DNA from: Chlamydoabsidia padenii
Lineage: Eukaryota > Mucoromycota > Mucoromycetes > Mucorales > Cunninghamellaceae
Reading direction: 5' to 3'
Assembly: GCA_025330725.1 (NCBI GenBank)
Contig: JAIWND010000004.1
Location: 62,001-126,000 of the forward strand
Length of the DNA stretch: 64,000 nt
Each line of letters opens with the position of its first letter. Position 1 is the stretch's first letter. The position numbers and the translations under genes were made by a program. Shown piece after piece: positions 36,714-49,366 of this stretch. The notes beneath the pieces are model-generated. The model was not told the origin of the DNA and made no database searches. It saw nothing but the letters and a program-made list of their open reading frames with translations.

Positions 36714-37552
36714 ATGGATCTCAAATCAATGCTTATAGGTGATATTCAACCTTCCAGTTCTTCTGAACCGAGTTACAACTTGCCTACACACACACCGACA
36801 CCTATGGATCCAAAGATGCTTGCTGATAAAAGTGTACGTTTTTTGAAAAAAAAAAAAAAAAAAAGATAAAGAAACTGATCCTGTTTATACTTGAAACTGA
36901 TCCTGTTTATACTTGACTGATTCACTCATATTCTTATCTGATAGACGCTCGTATTACTTGGTGGTGGACTTCAAGCTTGCCTCAATAAAAGTGCCCATTA
37001 TCCACGAACAGCACCATCATCTTACAACAATCAGCAAAACGATACCTCATTCCAACTCTCTGGTACGACCATGACAAGTCTAGGTAAAATAAAATAAAAA
37101 GAACAACAATATCCCCAACCCCCTATAGAAGCTAACTATTTTCTCTCTCTTTTTAACCATGTTACCTATATAAAACGGGTACTTACATTATCAGGCTCAT
37201 CCACTCCTCCTTCGGCGACTTGTCCTAAACTCAGTCCTGAAATCATTGATCACCCAGGCCTCTGGCGTCCCAAACTGTGCTTGCAACAAGTTACCAAGAA
37301 CAAACCTCACATGTCACGACGACCCCTTTCGCAACAACAACAATCCTTGTTTGATCAACCGGTCGAACTGATCACACACAAAATTGACTATAGACCAAGC
37401 GATCCTCGTTTGTTATTGGAAGATCGATATGATGTCCAAGGATCTTACTCTAGGGGTCTGTTTGTGTTGATGGCCAAACGCAATATACCTCATAGCTTTG
37501 TCTTCCATTACCCTGATCACCCTTGGTTTGAAGATCTTTATGGTCTTAGAAA

Positions 37553-37589
<37 letters not shown>

Positions 37590-38725
37590 AACAATATCAA
37601 AAAGTTCCCTAACAATGAATTCATTCTTTTTTTTTTTTTGTAGAGTGCTTATATTGCCTGTAGAACAGAAGATGGGATTTTATGGGAAGTCCACTTGAAG
37701 CCGTCTAGGGATCGACAGTAAGTATTGCTATTGAAACAAGAAAACGGAAGGGTCTCTACTCACAACTTTTATTTGATAGATGGTTATTTGGCTACTTGAT
37801 TAAACACGATGATGTGATGCGAATTGTCAAGGAATCAATGGACGAACTAATGATGCAACGAAAACTGCCCCTGGTACTGGATTTGGACGATACTTTGGTG
37901 CGATTGGTGGGTGAAGGTAGTGATAGGTTTGTACCAGAAAGAGATCTACCTCGATGTAAGTATTGATAAAATGGATGAAATGAATGAATGAACGAATATG
38001 GACTAACAACATTTACGTTTTATTGGATTTAGACGGCAATAGAGTAGCGACACTCAACGATAAAGATAAAAGACGGGTGGTGCTAACTGAACGTGTGCAT
38101 GAATTCCTGGAATGGGCGCAAAACTTTTACGATATCTCTGTCTGCTCACTAGGGTAAGAGAGAAACCATATAATGGTTGAACAAAAACAATGACTGATTC
38201 TTTCTACCCTTTTTATATAATTATAGTGACCAATACTATGTTGAAAATGTGGTGGATGTATTGGATCCTCAACGCACCAGGATACGTGGAATTTTATACT
38301 CAGCACGAAGTGAACATGATTATATCAAACGATCACATGAACCTGGTCGACCACCCAAGGACTTATTAGCCCTCTTCTCATTCTGTGCTCTCAAGGATAA
38401 ATCACTCGGATCATCACTGACTTTACCACTCATTCTCGATGATGAAACAAGGATGTGGCCATTGGAACAACACGATAACATTATTGAAGTTAAACAACAA
38501 GCCAATTCTGATGCTTGGAATGTCTCTCTCTTTCCTGTCATTCAAGAAACTCTTGCTCATGTCCATATGGAATTCTTTCGACAGCTGGATAGCTGGTACA
38601 ACAAACATCTCGAAGCCGAACAAAATGGAGCTATCTGCACACGTGAACCGCCTAGCGCTGTAGGCATCTATAAAACTTATTTGCGGCATATGCTTCGTGA
38701 TATGATTACAAAAGTACACCAATAA
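36714..38725 (+). CDS. FCP1-like RNA polymerase II CTD phosphatase homologue
   Basis: Seven exons encode about 495 residues. The start is ATG at 36714 (MDLKSMLIGDIQPSSSSEPS), and a Ser/Pro/Gln-rich N-terminus follows. The FCP1 homology domain starts near the fifth exon: LPLVLDLDDTLVRLV carries the DxDxT phosphatase motif of the HAD superfamily, then VVLTERVHEFLEWA, YDISVCSLGDQYYVENVVDV and LILDDETRMWPLEQHDNI, which gives the second acidic pair (DD) of the active site. The family dephosphorylates the polymerase II C-terminal domain or similar substrates. No BRCT domain is visible after the catalytic domain, unlike canonical Fcp1, so a CPL/SCP-like paralogue is equally possible. Motif variants occur upstream. 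Confidence 0.82.
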
Positions 38726-38951
38726 ATAAAAAGTAGATGTTTAACTTTGTAAATAAATTGTGATTTGTTAAATGGGATCTTTTTATTACATAAACCAAAT
38801 AAATACATATAGCATACATTCTAATGACTATATCAATGATAACATAGAAACTGATTTTATTGGTGGGCATAATATTAAATATATATATACAATGTGCAGT
38901 AGGGGAAGAGGGGACAAAATAAAATAAACTAATCATCTAATATACCCTATT

Positions 38952-40231
38952 CTAATACCATTTACCACCGGTCATTGCTGCTTGTTTTTCACGAGTAGGG
39001 ATAATAGGTGCTTGAATATCATAAGTTTGAATGATATCCTAAAGAGAGTTAGTTAGTTAGTTAGTGACCGTTTGATATGTTATTTATTCTTACCTCCCAA
39101 AGAGGCATACTGAGACTCATGATGATCTGTTTCTTCGTCAATCCAGCCACCATTTCTTCCATAGTAGGATACGCCCGGGTTGATAAAATGGGCTGTCCAC
39201 TGGTATCATCAATTTCCGCCACACTGTTCCTGATCAAGAAGGAAACATAAAACATGTTTTCAACAGTTTGTGAGAAGGATTCGGGATTGGTGATGAATTT
39301 AAAGTAGTTGATTGGACCATGGGCGTCGAGGATTCGATAAATGTCATTGACGTTGGCAGAAGTTTCGTTAGTTTGTTGTTGTATATCATCTTCTTTAAGC
39401 TATATGACAAAGTGGTTAATAAAAAAAAAAAAAAAAAAGGACCCCTTTTATTTCCTGCTTACCTTGGAAGGTTGTACGAGATCTTCTTTATTCTTTGTCA
39501 ATCGAATTTGACGCACCTGTTTACGAATCTTCTTTTCCACCGAGAGAGGACCAAGACTAAGTAAAGTGCGTGTGTGAGAGAGAGTATGTTGGACGTATAT
39601 ATATATACATATATATATATATACTTACAGAAAGTCAATGGAATGAGCTTTACCATTGAATTTAGCCGCATGTCGTCCCAACTTGGCCCAATTCCATTGA
39701 GATGTGCTCCGATCCGGGGCACAATAGGTTTTCAATTTGGAGATATATTCGTCAGTATTAAAGTGTTGATTGTCCAGTCGAAGATTACGTGCTCTTTGTG
39801 TGGTGATTTCAGCCGAGAGCACCAGTAGTTTCGAATCCAAAGCCCCTTCCTGCGTGTTTTTAACTATTATATAAAGTAGGTGAGTAAAGGATATAGTCTT
39901 TTTATGATTGGTTCTTACCTGATGTAAATAGCAGATTGGCTTGACTGAGTGTTTCCTCCAAACCATGATCCTTCACATCAGCATATTCTCTTCTGTGATC
40001 TATTAAAAGTATAATTAGTCATCTGTTAAAAGTCACTTTTTTTTTTTTATTACCTTCTGTGTTTCGTATCAATTGACGATAATCCTGACGAAGTTTACGT
40101 CTGACTTCTTTATCTTGAGTGGGATCATAATGGTCGGTATTACGGTCACGTTCTAATGTTTGTGTAAGAGCCAATAAGTTTTCATCCTGTTGCCGATTGT
40201 TGGAAGGTCCTGCCTTTTGATTAGAAGCCAT
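38952..40231 (-). CDS. nse4: SMC5-SMC6 complex kleisin subunit Nse4
   Basis: Six exons encode about 335 residues. The start is ATG at 40231 (MASNQKAGPSNNRQQDENLL). The N-terminal kleisin helix region includes RRKLRQDYRQLIRNTE and LEETLSQANLLFTSVKNTQE. The middle contains STSQWNWAKLGRHAAKFNGK, and the C-terminal winged-helix region has GPINYFKFITNPESFSQTVE and NMFYVSFLIRNSVAEI, the segments that define Nse4/EID family proteins. It closes the SMC5/6 ring, acting in DNA repair and replication-fork stability. It is divergent with the VTC gene across about 900 bp; an exact copy of the TTTCAAATCCCGCC element sits 110 bp upstream. The last exon ends with MTGGKWY and TAG at 38952-38954. Confidence 0.93.
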
Positions 40232-40340
40232 GTAAGTTTGTCAAAAAGAAGTGAAAAGCAAAGAGAAAGAAAGAAAATAGGGGAGCCCAAAGTTTTATTA
40301 TTCGAAAAGACGCCAGAAAAAAAAAAAAATGCCAGTGTAT

Positions 40341-40354
40341 TTTCAAATCCCGCC
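40341..40354 (-). promoter_or_regulatory. GGCGGGATTTGAA-type element (exact)
   Basis: The plus strand reads TTTCAAATCCCGCC, 110 bp upstream of the nse4 start codon. Confidence 0.55.
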
Positions 40355-41015
40355 CGTGTCAAATAAAGAAATTGATCCCCCATATGACACAGTGCATGAA
40401 TGACGAATTGATCCAAGTTACTCGACTCTATTTATCCATCAAACAAGAGCTTGTGTGTATCCTTTTGTAAGCAAATTATTTTGTGAAGGGACTTTATGCA
40501 TCGCCACGGTCAAGATGGACAGATGAATGAATATCTTAACAACATTGGTATAATTACGTATAAACGAGTCTCCATTAAAAGGAAAGTTTGCTTTTTGTCC
40601 AGATGAGAAATCGAAACCCAATCGGTCAATTCATTCATTGAGACTGTTGAGTATCTATTTTATTTACATTGACAGAGAGCATAAGGAAGAACGGAGAATG
40701 TATACCAAGGAACGAACAACAAAAGTAACTGGTGCATTGTTTCGGCGATTGAACAAAAAACACCAAATCAGTTCTCTCACTGTCAAAACGTGCCCGCGAA
40801 TCAAGGTAGCACAACATTATGTAGCTCATTCTTACTGTCAATGTCTTTTCTTATGCTTTTCTTGTTCGTTGCAAGTATTGCCAATGATAAAGTGAGGTGA
40901 TCAAGTATAATAAGGTACATACAGAGAAGTGGGTCAGATGATAGTTTTTTTTTTTTTTTTTCCACACTAGTCGACTCTCGCTTCATCTACCTAAAATAGA
41001 ACAAGACCTGGTAGA

Positions 41016-41031
41016 TTTTTAAACCCCCGCC
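41016..41031 (-). promoter_or_regulatory. GGCGGG-TTTAAA-type element
   Basis: The plus strand reads TTTTTAAACCCCCGCC, about 99 bp upstream of the VTC start codon. Confidence 0.45.
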
Positions 41032-41129
41032 ACCGGAAAACTTTTTTTTTTTTTTTTTCTTGGTTTTATCTTCTTCTCTCTCTTCTTCCTTCCCATTCTC
41101 TCTCTCTCTCTCTCTCACACACACGACAC

Positions 41130-43631
41130 ATGAAGTTTGGATCACAACTTAGGGATGCTATCTATCCTGAATGGCAAAACGCTTATCTCGATTATGATGG
41201 TCTAAAGAAGAAACTACGAAAGGCGGAAAAGGATACCCCATTCTCTGAACGAGACGAAACTGAATTTGTCGAACTATTGGATAATAATCTGGAAAAAGTA
41301 AGCAAGCAAGGACTGAATCTCATCTGAGAAAGATGGAGAGGGAGGTGTAAGAGTCATGGTGGCATAGTGGGTAAAGTATTAATGACTTTGTACACCGTGT
41401 TCTCTTTCTCTCTCTCTCTCTCTCCGTCATGGATGAAATGAATCTTTGTAATCTATGAAACTAACTATAATTTGTTTCAGGTTTATGCTTTCCACCAAGA
41501 AAAAATGGAGGATATTAGGGTTAGGACGGATCATTGGGCGGAAACAATTGCCAGTCAACTACCAAGCAACGACTCTGTGGAAGAAATGGGCAAGATACAA
41601 GAGAATATTAACGACATTGCTGATGATATCAACCGGTTGGCACGCTACTCAAGAATCAATTATACTGGGTTCTTGAAGATTGTCAAGAAACACGATCGTC
41701 ATACTGATTATGTCTTGCGTCCAATGTTTATGGTCCGACTCAACCAATGTCCCTTTTGGAATGAAAACAATGATTCTCTTCTACTCAAGTTATCTCAATT
41801 ATTTGCTCAAGTCCGTCAAGGTGGCAAGACCATGTCCTTCCAACAACCACCTGCAAACAGTCTAATGATGATGATGGATCAAGAAAATCAACTCTTACAA
41901 CACGATGAACCTCACTCATCTAAATCTCGCACCATTGTTAAACGGTTCTTTGTCCAGGCTGATAATGTATTGGAACTCAAGACCTTTGTCCTTCGTCATC
42001 TTCCTGTATTGGTGTATCGGGATAATACGGGTAAAAAGGATAACATTGATCCTCCCATCTCCACTCTATACTTGGATAATGCTGATCTGGATGCTTACAA
42101 CTCTCGTGTGGAATCGGCCCAGGGATCTCAAATTATTCGTCTCCGTTGGTATGGTACTGCTAAACGTAATAATTCTATTGCATTTGAACGTCGTACTCTG
42201 GCTGAAGAAAACTGTGGTGAATTGAAGGACAGATTTGTGATCAAGGACAAGTATATCAATGACTTTTTACAAGGTGGACATGCTTATCTCAACAAGTACT
42301 CTCAAAAACTACGAAACACGGCTGGTAAAACTGACAAGGATGTGGAGGAATTTGAACAATTAGTGACTCAAGTCCAACAGACTATTATCAATCAAAAGAT
42401 GCAACCAGGTAAGATAATATATACTAATATCATCATTGGTTATCAACTCACTCTTCTTCTTTTCATAGTACTTCGAACTTACTATAAACGAACAGCCTTC
42501 CAAATCCCCGGTGACAAGCGTGTTCGTATGGCACTTGACACGGACCTCTGTTTCTTGCGTGAAGATTCTGGTGTATTCGATAAGATGATCCGACGACCTG
42601 ACGATGCTTGGCGACGACCTGATGCTGATATCCAATTCCCATTCTCCAACATTGATGAATCTGATATCAACCGTTATCCATTTGCTACATTTGAAATCAA
42701 GATGGATCTTGCTCCTGGTCAAACTGAACCTGAATGGGTCACTGATTTACAAGAAAGTGGAATTCTGGATGAAGCCTTTGATTTCAGCAAATTTGTTCAT
42801 GGTATTGCGGTTATGTTTGATACTCGGGTGGCACTCTTACCTTACTGGTTGGCACAAATGGAGGATGATCTGAACGAACTACCTGTGCTTCCTTCCCAAA
42901 CACCTTCTGTCGGCAAAAAGTTACATTACACCACCATCCCTCACAAAGGCAAAGGACAGGATGACGAAGACGATACTCAACAATCAACAGCAACAAGAAC
43001 AACAACAAATGATGATGATACCAACAATAATGAAAGAACCAGCCTGTTAAAACGAAACCAACATGCTTCCACCTCATCCTATACCACATTCCCCAGACTC
43101 AATGAACCTGATCGTCCTAGTCATCATCCTGACGAATCTTCCTCTTGGCCACAGCGTTGTATGAATGATCTGGGTGGACTCATGCGACACATCTTCCTCG
43201 GACAAGCATCTACTACTGGTACTCATGAACGATCATCATCTCCTGTAGTCTTACCTCCTGGTGTTAAAGTACCGAAAAAGGTCATTACTCCTCTTCGGGT
43301 GGAACCCAAGGTGTTCTTTGCTAACGAACGTACTTACTTCTCCTGGATGTCCTTTGGTACTTTATTGGCTACCTTCTCCATTGCTCTCTTTAACGCAGGT
43401 GATGCCGTCGGTAAAGTCAGTGGTGTGGTTTATACTTTGGTCTCTCTTTCCACTTTGCTTTATGGTATGGGGCTCTACTACCGTCGTCGGGAATTGATCC
43501 GTCAACGTGCCGCTGGTCCTTACGATGATATGGTTGGTCCTACTGTCATTTGCTTTGCCCTATTGTTTGCCGTTGGATTGAATGCTTATTTGAAGTTCAC
43601 GGTTAAATCTCCTTCATTACTTTATCTTTAG
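41130..43631 (+). CDS. VTC complex subunit (SPX, polyphosphate polymerase, DUF202)
   Basis: Three exons (41130-41297, 41481-42408, 42469-43631) give about 752 residues. An SPX domain comes first (MKFGSQLRDAIYPEWQNAYL, then NYTGFLKIVKKHDR), the inositol-pyrophosphate sensor. The central tunnel domain follows: STLYLDNADLDAYNSRV, IRLRWYG, RFVIKDKYINDFL, RTYYKRTAFQIPGDKRVRM and FEIKMDL, with most basic tunnel residues of yeast Vtc4 present. Where Vtc4 has ERKTH, this protein has ERRTL, a Lys-to-Arg change, so I do not assign it firmly to the catalytic Vtc4 rather than a Vtc2/Vtc3-type subunit. The C-terminus has RVEPKVFFANERTYFSWMSF and three membrane spans (DUF202). VTC makes polyphosphate from ATP and moves it into vacuoles. 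The 60-bp intron 42409-42468 is open in frame, so retention would add 20 hydrophobic residues. Confidence 0.92.
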
Positions 43632-43756
43632 CTTTATCTTTAGCTTTTTTTTTATTATTATTCTTATCCCACCTTTGCAATTACATTTTTACTTTTTAGA
43701 AATAAAATAAAAACCATCCAATAAAAATCATGTAACTGGGGACTTTGGGTCCCGAC

Positions 43757-43772
43757 TTTTTTAATTCCCGCT
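43757..43772 (-). promoter_or_regulatory. GGCGGGATTTGAA-type element (variant)
   Basis: The plus strand reads TTTTTTAATTCCCGCT, about 90 bp upstream of the RNA exonuclease 4 start codon. Confidence 0.45.
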
Positions 43773-43858
43773 CTTCCACACGCAAAAAAAAAAAAAAAAA
43801 AAGCAAGGAAAGAAATTTTTTCCCTTCTCTTTTGAATTCGATACTTGTACTTTATAAC

Positions 43859-45107
43859 ATGAAAGCCAAATCAAATACCAAGACTGCCCCTTCTTCTAAC
43901 TGGAAGAAACTATTACCGGTAAGACATGGATCCTCTGAAACTAGAAGAATAAGACTAAACTAATCCTCTTTTTTATATGTACATTTGTATTTGATAGACG
44001 ATTCAGGCGACACAGACCACCACCACAGGAAAAAGAAAAAGATCAACAAAGCCAGGACGAACAGACAAGAAACAGAAAAGGCAAGTAATTATATTTGTAT
44101 CCATCATTCAATCATTAATCTTCTTTTTACCTTTTTCTTTATTCCAACTAGTGATAGTAGTAGTGATAAAAAGGACAAAGTGGTGATACCCAACAAGGAT
44201 GATCTTTGGTTTGAAGTCAATGAAGAAGATCTGGAACAGGCGTATGGACATAAACTCACTAAAGAAGAAGAAGCAACAGAAGAACGGGAACGCAAAAAGT
44301 TGATTGTGGATCAAATGGATGCAGTCAAGGGCAAAGCAGCAAAGTAAGTGAACAAGAACCTAATCCCTCCCAACTCACACTCTTTATTGTTACTTAGGAT
44401 CGGCAAGTATGTAGCGATGGATTGTGAAATGGTGGGTGTTGGACCGGATGGTAAAGAATCAGCCTTGGCACGAGCTAGTTTGGTAAACTACAATGGTGCT
44501 GTACTATTGGATATCTTTGTTAAGACCAAGGAACCTGTGACGGATTATCGAACCTTTGTTAGTGGAATCACACCTGAACTCTTGAAAAACGGTAAAGAGA
44601 TAATCATATGTGGGAATAACAGAAAGTCATGAAAGTAAACCTTTTTTTTTTATTTTATTATTATTATAATGATTAGGATGTACGTTTAAAGAAGCTCAAC
44701 AACAAGTAGCTGATATTATCAAGGATCGTGTGTTGATTGGTCATGCGGTACATAACGATCTTAAAGTCCTAATGTTGAATCATCCCAAACTCTTGATCCG
44801 TGATACTTCGAAATACAAACCATTCCGGGACTTGTCAGATGGTCGTACTCCGGGGCTCAAGAAACTCGTCAACTCGGTGCTCAAGATCTCTATCCAGGCG
44901 GGAAGTCACTCGTCAGTGGAAGATGCTCGGTTTACCATGTCTCTTTACAAGCATGTCAAACTCGAATGGGAAAAGTCATTTGGGGCTCGTCGTGGATTGG
45001 AAATGAAGAAACTCTTGGAATCGAAACAACGCAAGGCCGCGGATCGCCAGATGATGATTCAACAGTTAAATGAACAAAATAGTGATAGTGATGACTCGGA
45101 TGAATAA
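43859..45107 (+). CDS. REX4: RNA exonuclease 4 (REXO4/Rex4-like)
   Basis: Five exons encode about 318 residues. A basic N-terminus ([20 protein letters not shown], then [10 protein letters not shown]) suits nucleolar targeting. The DEDDh exonuclease domain is complete by motif: [15 protein letters not shown] (DxE, motif I), [19 protein letters not shown] (H and D, motif II) and [18 protein letters not shown] (motif III, with the preceding His). This CEMVG and GHAVHNDL pattern is specific to Rex4/ISG20L2-type enzymes, which process pre-rRNA (ITS1) in yeast. The tail is coiled-coil-like and ends in an acidic Ser/Asp run. An intron splits the codon before [10 protein letters not shown] at 44344-44397. 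Confidence 0.93.
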
Positions 45108-45225
45108 CTGGGTTTGATCTGGATCTTTATTACTGTGTTGAACATTATCATTATTATCATTTTACATTCATTTGCATTCTTTAATTAATAAAAAATAAAA
45201 TACTTTTTTCTGTTGCATGATCGAT

Positions 45226-45282
45226 GGCGGGATTTGAATATTTGATGTCTATTTAAACTTTTTTTGACTTGGCGGGTTTGAA
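45226..45282 (+). promoter_or_regulatory. Pair of GGCGGGATTTGAA-type elements
   Basis: GGCGGGATTTGAAT at 45226-45239 and GGCGGGTTTGAA at 45271-45282, 32 bp apart. They lie downstream of REX4 and upstream of no recognised gene, and they point towards the exon-like sequence starting near 45334. Confidence 0.45.
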
Positions 45283-45333
45283 CCTTTCTCTTCCTTTTAC
45301 TTTTATTTTTTTATTTTGTCACTTCAATCTTAG

Positions 45334-46140
45334 GAGTTGATAGGGGAATCGCACACAACAGTTCTTCCTAGTATCGAATATCACTCCTGGGTACTGGGGC
45401 CGGAGCTGGTGGTTTACAGGAATCAGGCTACCTTCTTCAACCATTACTACTTTGTTGTCTCGCTTCTTCTTTTTAATGTAATAGATGCTGGCCCATGGAT
45501 AAACACAACTCAAAGGTAATGTTCTTGATTGACAAAACATGTTTATTGGATACTCTTCTTACATACATTATCTCATTCTTCTTTTACTTTTTTTTTTTTT
45601 TGTTAGATTCTACGGATACTTTGGCGCGATCTCTTTTATTGGTGTGATTGGTGGCGAAAGACCTCAACTGACTAGATGTAAACGCAGGGAAACAGACATG
45701 CATAGATCAAACGCATGAATGACTCCAGCACTCAAGTCAAGCCTCACAGCGACTATCCCCTGATATAACAACATTGATGCAATTGGTACTGTAACCCCCC
45801 CCCCAAACCATGACGTCTTGATGAAATAAAAATGGTCTCTCTCACTCTCTCTCACTCTAGATAAGTAAGAAAACATGTATGACAAGTTATGAAATCATTA
45901 TCTTAATTCATCATTCTCCCTCTCTCTTTATGTCTTTAGGTCATCCCTGGTTATACATCTTTTTTTTATGAATGGAAGGTGTCAGATTGACATCACATTA
46001 ACTCATACATTTTAGTTTTTTTAAATTGTTATTGAACTAATTAACATACATTTTGATTTAATTTAGGATGGACAATGATATTGATCAAGTCTCGGTGATA
46101 CTGTATTGATATAGAAATGACCCTTAAGGTTAACTAATGG
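45334..46140 (+). pseudogene. Exon-like sequence, membrane protein candidate or relic
   Basis: After an acceptor-like CAATCTTAG, a frame opens at 45334 (ELIGESHTTVLPSIEYHSWV) and runs through a hydrophobic stretch to DAGPWINTTQR at a GTAATG donor near 45519. The next acceptor (TGTTAG near 45606) gives FYGYFGAISFIGVIGGERPQ in the same phase. A third segment near 45942-45978 reads HPWLYIFF before a stop that depends on an 8-base T run; one base more or fewer would continue as YEWK. No ATG start is visible and no family is recognised. The two upstream elements suggest there was, or is, a promoter. Confidence 0.25.
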
Positions 46141-46521
46141 TAAGGAATGGACTGTGTGTGTATGTCAATACTATATGCCATGCTCAGCAACTCTATCTCT
46201 CTTCCAGCTTCTCTCTCTCTCTCTTACACACAAACAAATTGGATCTCACTTGGGGGGGGGAAGGATGGTAATGATGAAAAAATAATGCATTAGGTAAGTT
46301 TTGACAAAGAAGATACATACCCAAAAAGATACATGCGTTTACCTCATTTATATTATATGTTTCCCAAATAAATGGTATCATCCAACTTTTTCCGCCCATG
46401 GTCACCTGAAACAACAAGGTAAGAAGAAGAATACGGTTTTACTGATGACTAACTCATCTGCATTTAATTCATTATATAGGAACAAAGCCAAACCTTCCAT
46501 CGACATCGACATCAATATCAA

Positions 46522-46552
<31 letters not shown>

Positions 46553-46753
46553 AATAGACATCTTGGAACTAGTTAGGATAGCCATATTACATTTTTATTA
46601 TAATAAAGTTTGTTTGTCTTTTAGAAATGACACGGAGTTCAAGGGGGAGGGGTCTGTCGTGACGATATAGATCGTGGTGGTGGTGATTGGTGAAATGGAT
46701 AGAGGGGATTAATGTCACCTTTTAAAGAAGTTTTTATTCGATTCTAGGGTGAG

Positions 46754-46786
<33 letters not shown>

Positions 46787-47497
46787 AGGGGGAGCCAAGT
46801 GGTTTTGAAACCATAAAGAATTTTGTCAAGTTGGTGGATCAGGTGATATACCAGCGTAGCATGCATCACTCTTACTCTATGATTACCATATTTGTAGGTC
46901 CCTCATAATATATAAAACCTTTTTTTGTTGGGGTGTAGCACTTTTTTGATGATGACAAAATGGTCTAGTTGTTTTAAATGGAAAGTGGATATCGACTGCA
47001 TGAAGATGCATACCCTTCTTTCTTTGTTGGTCTTAGCTCATTATAACAAGGGAAAGAAAAAGAAAACTCCCCCTTGTTCGCCAGACTAGTTGAGATTGAA
47101 AGTTCCAACTCTACCTACTATATTTTGCACATGCTCATCAAGACCTTTTGATTGCCACTTGCGTGATTCCATCCTCGGGAAATCAGCAAGACAGATGATA
47201 GGTTGCACAAGATCAAACCATTTGATAATGTCAATGCCGCTAAACGGAGTTTTCAAATCCCGCACATCGTTTTTATTATTTCGTTTACATTAAGAAACGA
47301 GACACAAATAGATATCAACATCACGGAAGAGTAAGACCTTCATGATGGGTTCGATGTTTACTTTATAAAAGGGCGTCGATCCATGAGCCTTCTATTTGTT
47401 TCGTAAATAAACCGAGTCATTTCTTTCTTTGTATCGTAGCAGATGAGGATTAAAGTTCTAGGTTGTTATTTTAAACATGATTCATTGAGGGAAATGA

Positions 47498-47532
<35 letters not shown>

Positions 47533-48226
47533 CAAGGGGATCCAGTGGGCGCTTGAATGAGGAGAATGAAAGGGGTAAGCTGTTGTTGTTGTTGGTAAGT
47601 ATCTCCAACAAGATACTTAATTGGATCTATTCTCCATCTCTTTCTCTCTATAATAGCCTTCCCCCTTTTTCATCAGTATTATGTAGTCTCCATGTTATCA
47701 TCATTATTATCATCATCATCAAAACAAGAACGAGGTCCATTATGCCGCTCGAGAGAGGGGGGGGACCGATTTTCATTTTCCGCCAGAAAAAAAATGCAGG
47801 TCAAAGGAAACCTTAATATCTTACCCCTCTTCTTGCAGCAAAGAGAAAAAGAAACAAAACAACAACAACAGTAAACAAATATATAGTTATCACAGGTTAG
47901 TATAGACTCCTTTTTTCTTCCTCTAGGTCTTTCCGCCACTGTCTATTTGAAAACGAGGTTATCATCATCATCATCAAAGAAAAAAAAAATCATGGGCGGG
48001 ATTTAAAATATCCTTTTTCCATAAAAAACCGGGATTCCACTTTTCCTATTTCTTTCCTTCTCTTTCCTCTTTCTGTTTTACAATATCATCATTATCTATT
48101 TGCATCCTTCAAAATAAAACAACTTTTAGTAAGTATCACAACAAAAATAAAAAAAAAGTGCCTTGGCTTGTTTACTAACAAAAAACTAAACTTTTTTTTT
48201 TTTATGCTACGTCTTCATAGTATAGA
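46141..48226. other. Gene-poor interval upstream of the APSES gene
   Basis: Holds CT microsatellites (46200-46222, 46522-46548), an A run at 46753-46784, a T run at 47502-47532, TTTCAAATCCCGCAC at 47251-47265, and ATC/CAT repeats near 47700 and 47960. No exon is supported. Confidence 0.4.
47995..48009 (+). promoter_or_regulatory. GGCGGGATTTGAA-type element
   Basis: GGCGGGATTTAAAAT about 220 bp upstream of the APSES gene start codon. Confidence 0.5.
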
Positions 48227-49332
48227 ATGGAAGGACTTTATCACAACACCAGCATGTATCCAACATCCACATCAACACCTTCTTCATCATCTTATATGAT
48301 TCAACATTCTGATCACACTTCTTATTACTCACCACCACCGACTCTTCCTTATCGATCCATGGTCACCCAAAGTGCTTTTTCGGATGCTAGACCGTATAAC
48401 AATGGATCCGCCACCTCTTCATCTTCTTCACCACACTCGGACTCAATCAGTCTTGTCTCACACAGAAACAACTCCATCACAAGTCTGCCTCACACCACGT
48501 CTTCCATGATCGGATGGTCTTCTCCTAGTGGATTCTCATGGCCAAACAATCATCATTATTCACAAGCATCAAGACCCACTCCTCCTTACTCGTCTTCTAC
48601 TTCTTGTTACTCATTATCTCCTCATGCACCAATCCAAAGACCAAAATTGACAACAACTGTTTGGGAAGATGAAGGAACTGTTTGTTATCAAGTCGATGCT
48701 AAATCTGTCTGTGTGGCCCGCCGTCAAGGTAAAACAAACTTCCCCCTCCCCAATACTTTCTCCTGATTTGTTTTAACCCTTTTATTTGTTAACTTTAGAT
48801 AATGATATGATCAATGGTACCAAGTTACTTAATGTCGTGGGCATGTCAAGAGGCAAACGTGATGGAATCCTCAAGAATGAAAAAGGTCGAGTGGTCGTCA
48901 AAGTCGGTGCCATGCATTTGAAAGGTGTGTGGTAAGTATTTACAAATAATAAACAATAAAAACAAAAACAAAACAATAAAAAAAAAACAATTATGACTAA
49001 CTTGATTGATATAAATAGGATTACTTTTGAACGGGCAAAAGATCTAGCATCCAAATTCAAGATAACCGAGATCTTGTACCCTCTCTTCACTGATGATCCA
49101 TCCGTCTTCCTGTGTCCTTCCACCACGCCAACGTCTATGCTTCCTTCAACGTGTCAGGCAAGTGCTCCAATGTCCATGATGGCACCACCAGCAAGATCAA
49201 TGGCACCTCTTTCTTATCAATACAGACAAGATCCTTCTTATGGTCTCTCTATGCCTACTTGGGATCGATCTTCTTTGGATTCTACTAATAATAACACACT
49301 AGATCATCCTGATTCTTTTACAAGTAAGTTAA

Positions 49333-49366
<34 letters not shown>

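Larger units (their letters stand above)
40232..41129. other. Divergent promoter region, nse4 and VTC genes
   Basis: About 900 bp with an element at each end (40341 and 41016), A/T runs, and a CT microsatellite at 41098-41116 just before the VTC start. A plus-strand open frame at 40638-40895 lacks splice or family support. Confidence 0.5.

Noticed and set aside
40638..40895. Plus-strand open frame in the nse4/VTC intergenic region
   Set aside because: No splice continuity, family motif or poly(A) context; it lies within a divergent promoter.
47553..47939. Overlapping open frames near 47.6-47.9 kb
   Set aside because: Driven by ATC/CAT microsatellites; no conserved segment or splice signal joins them to the APSES gene.
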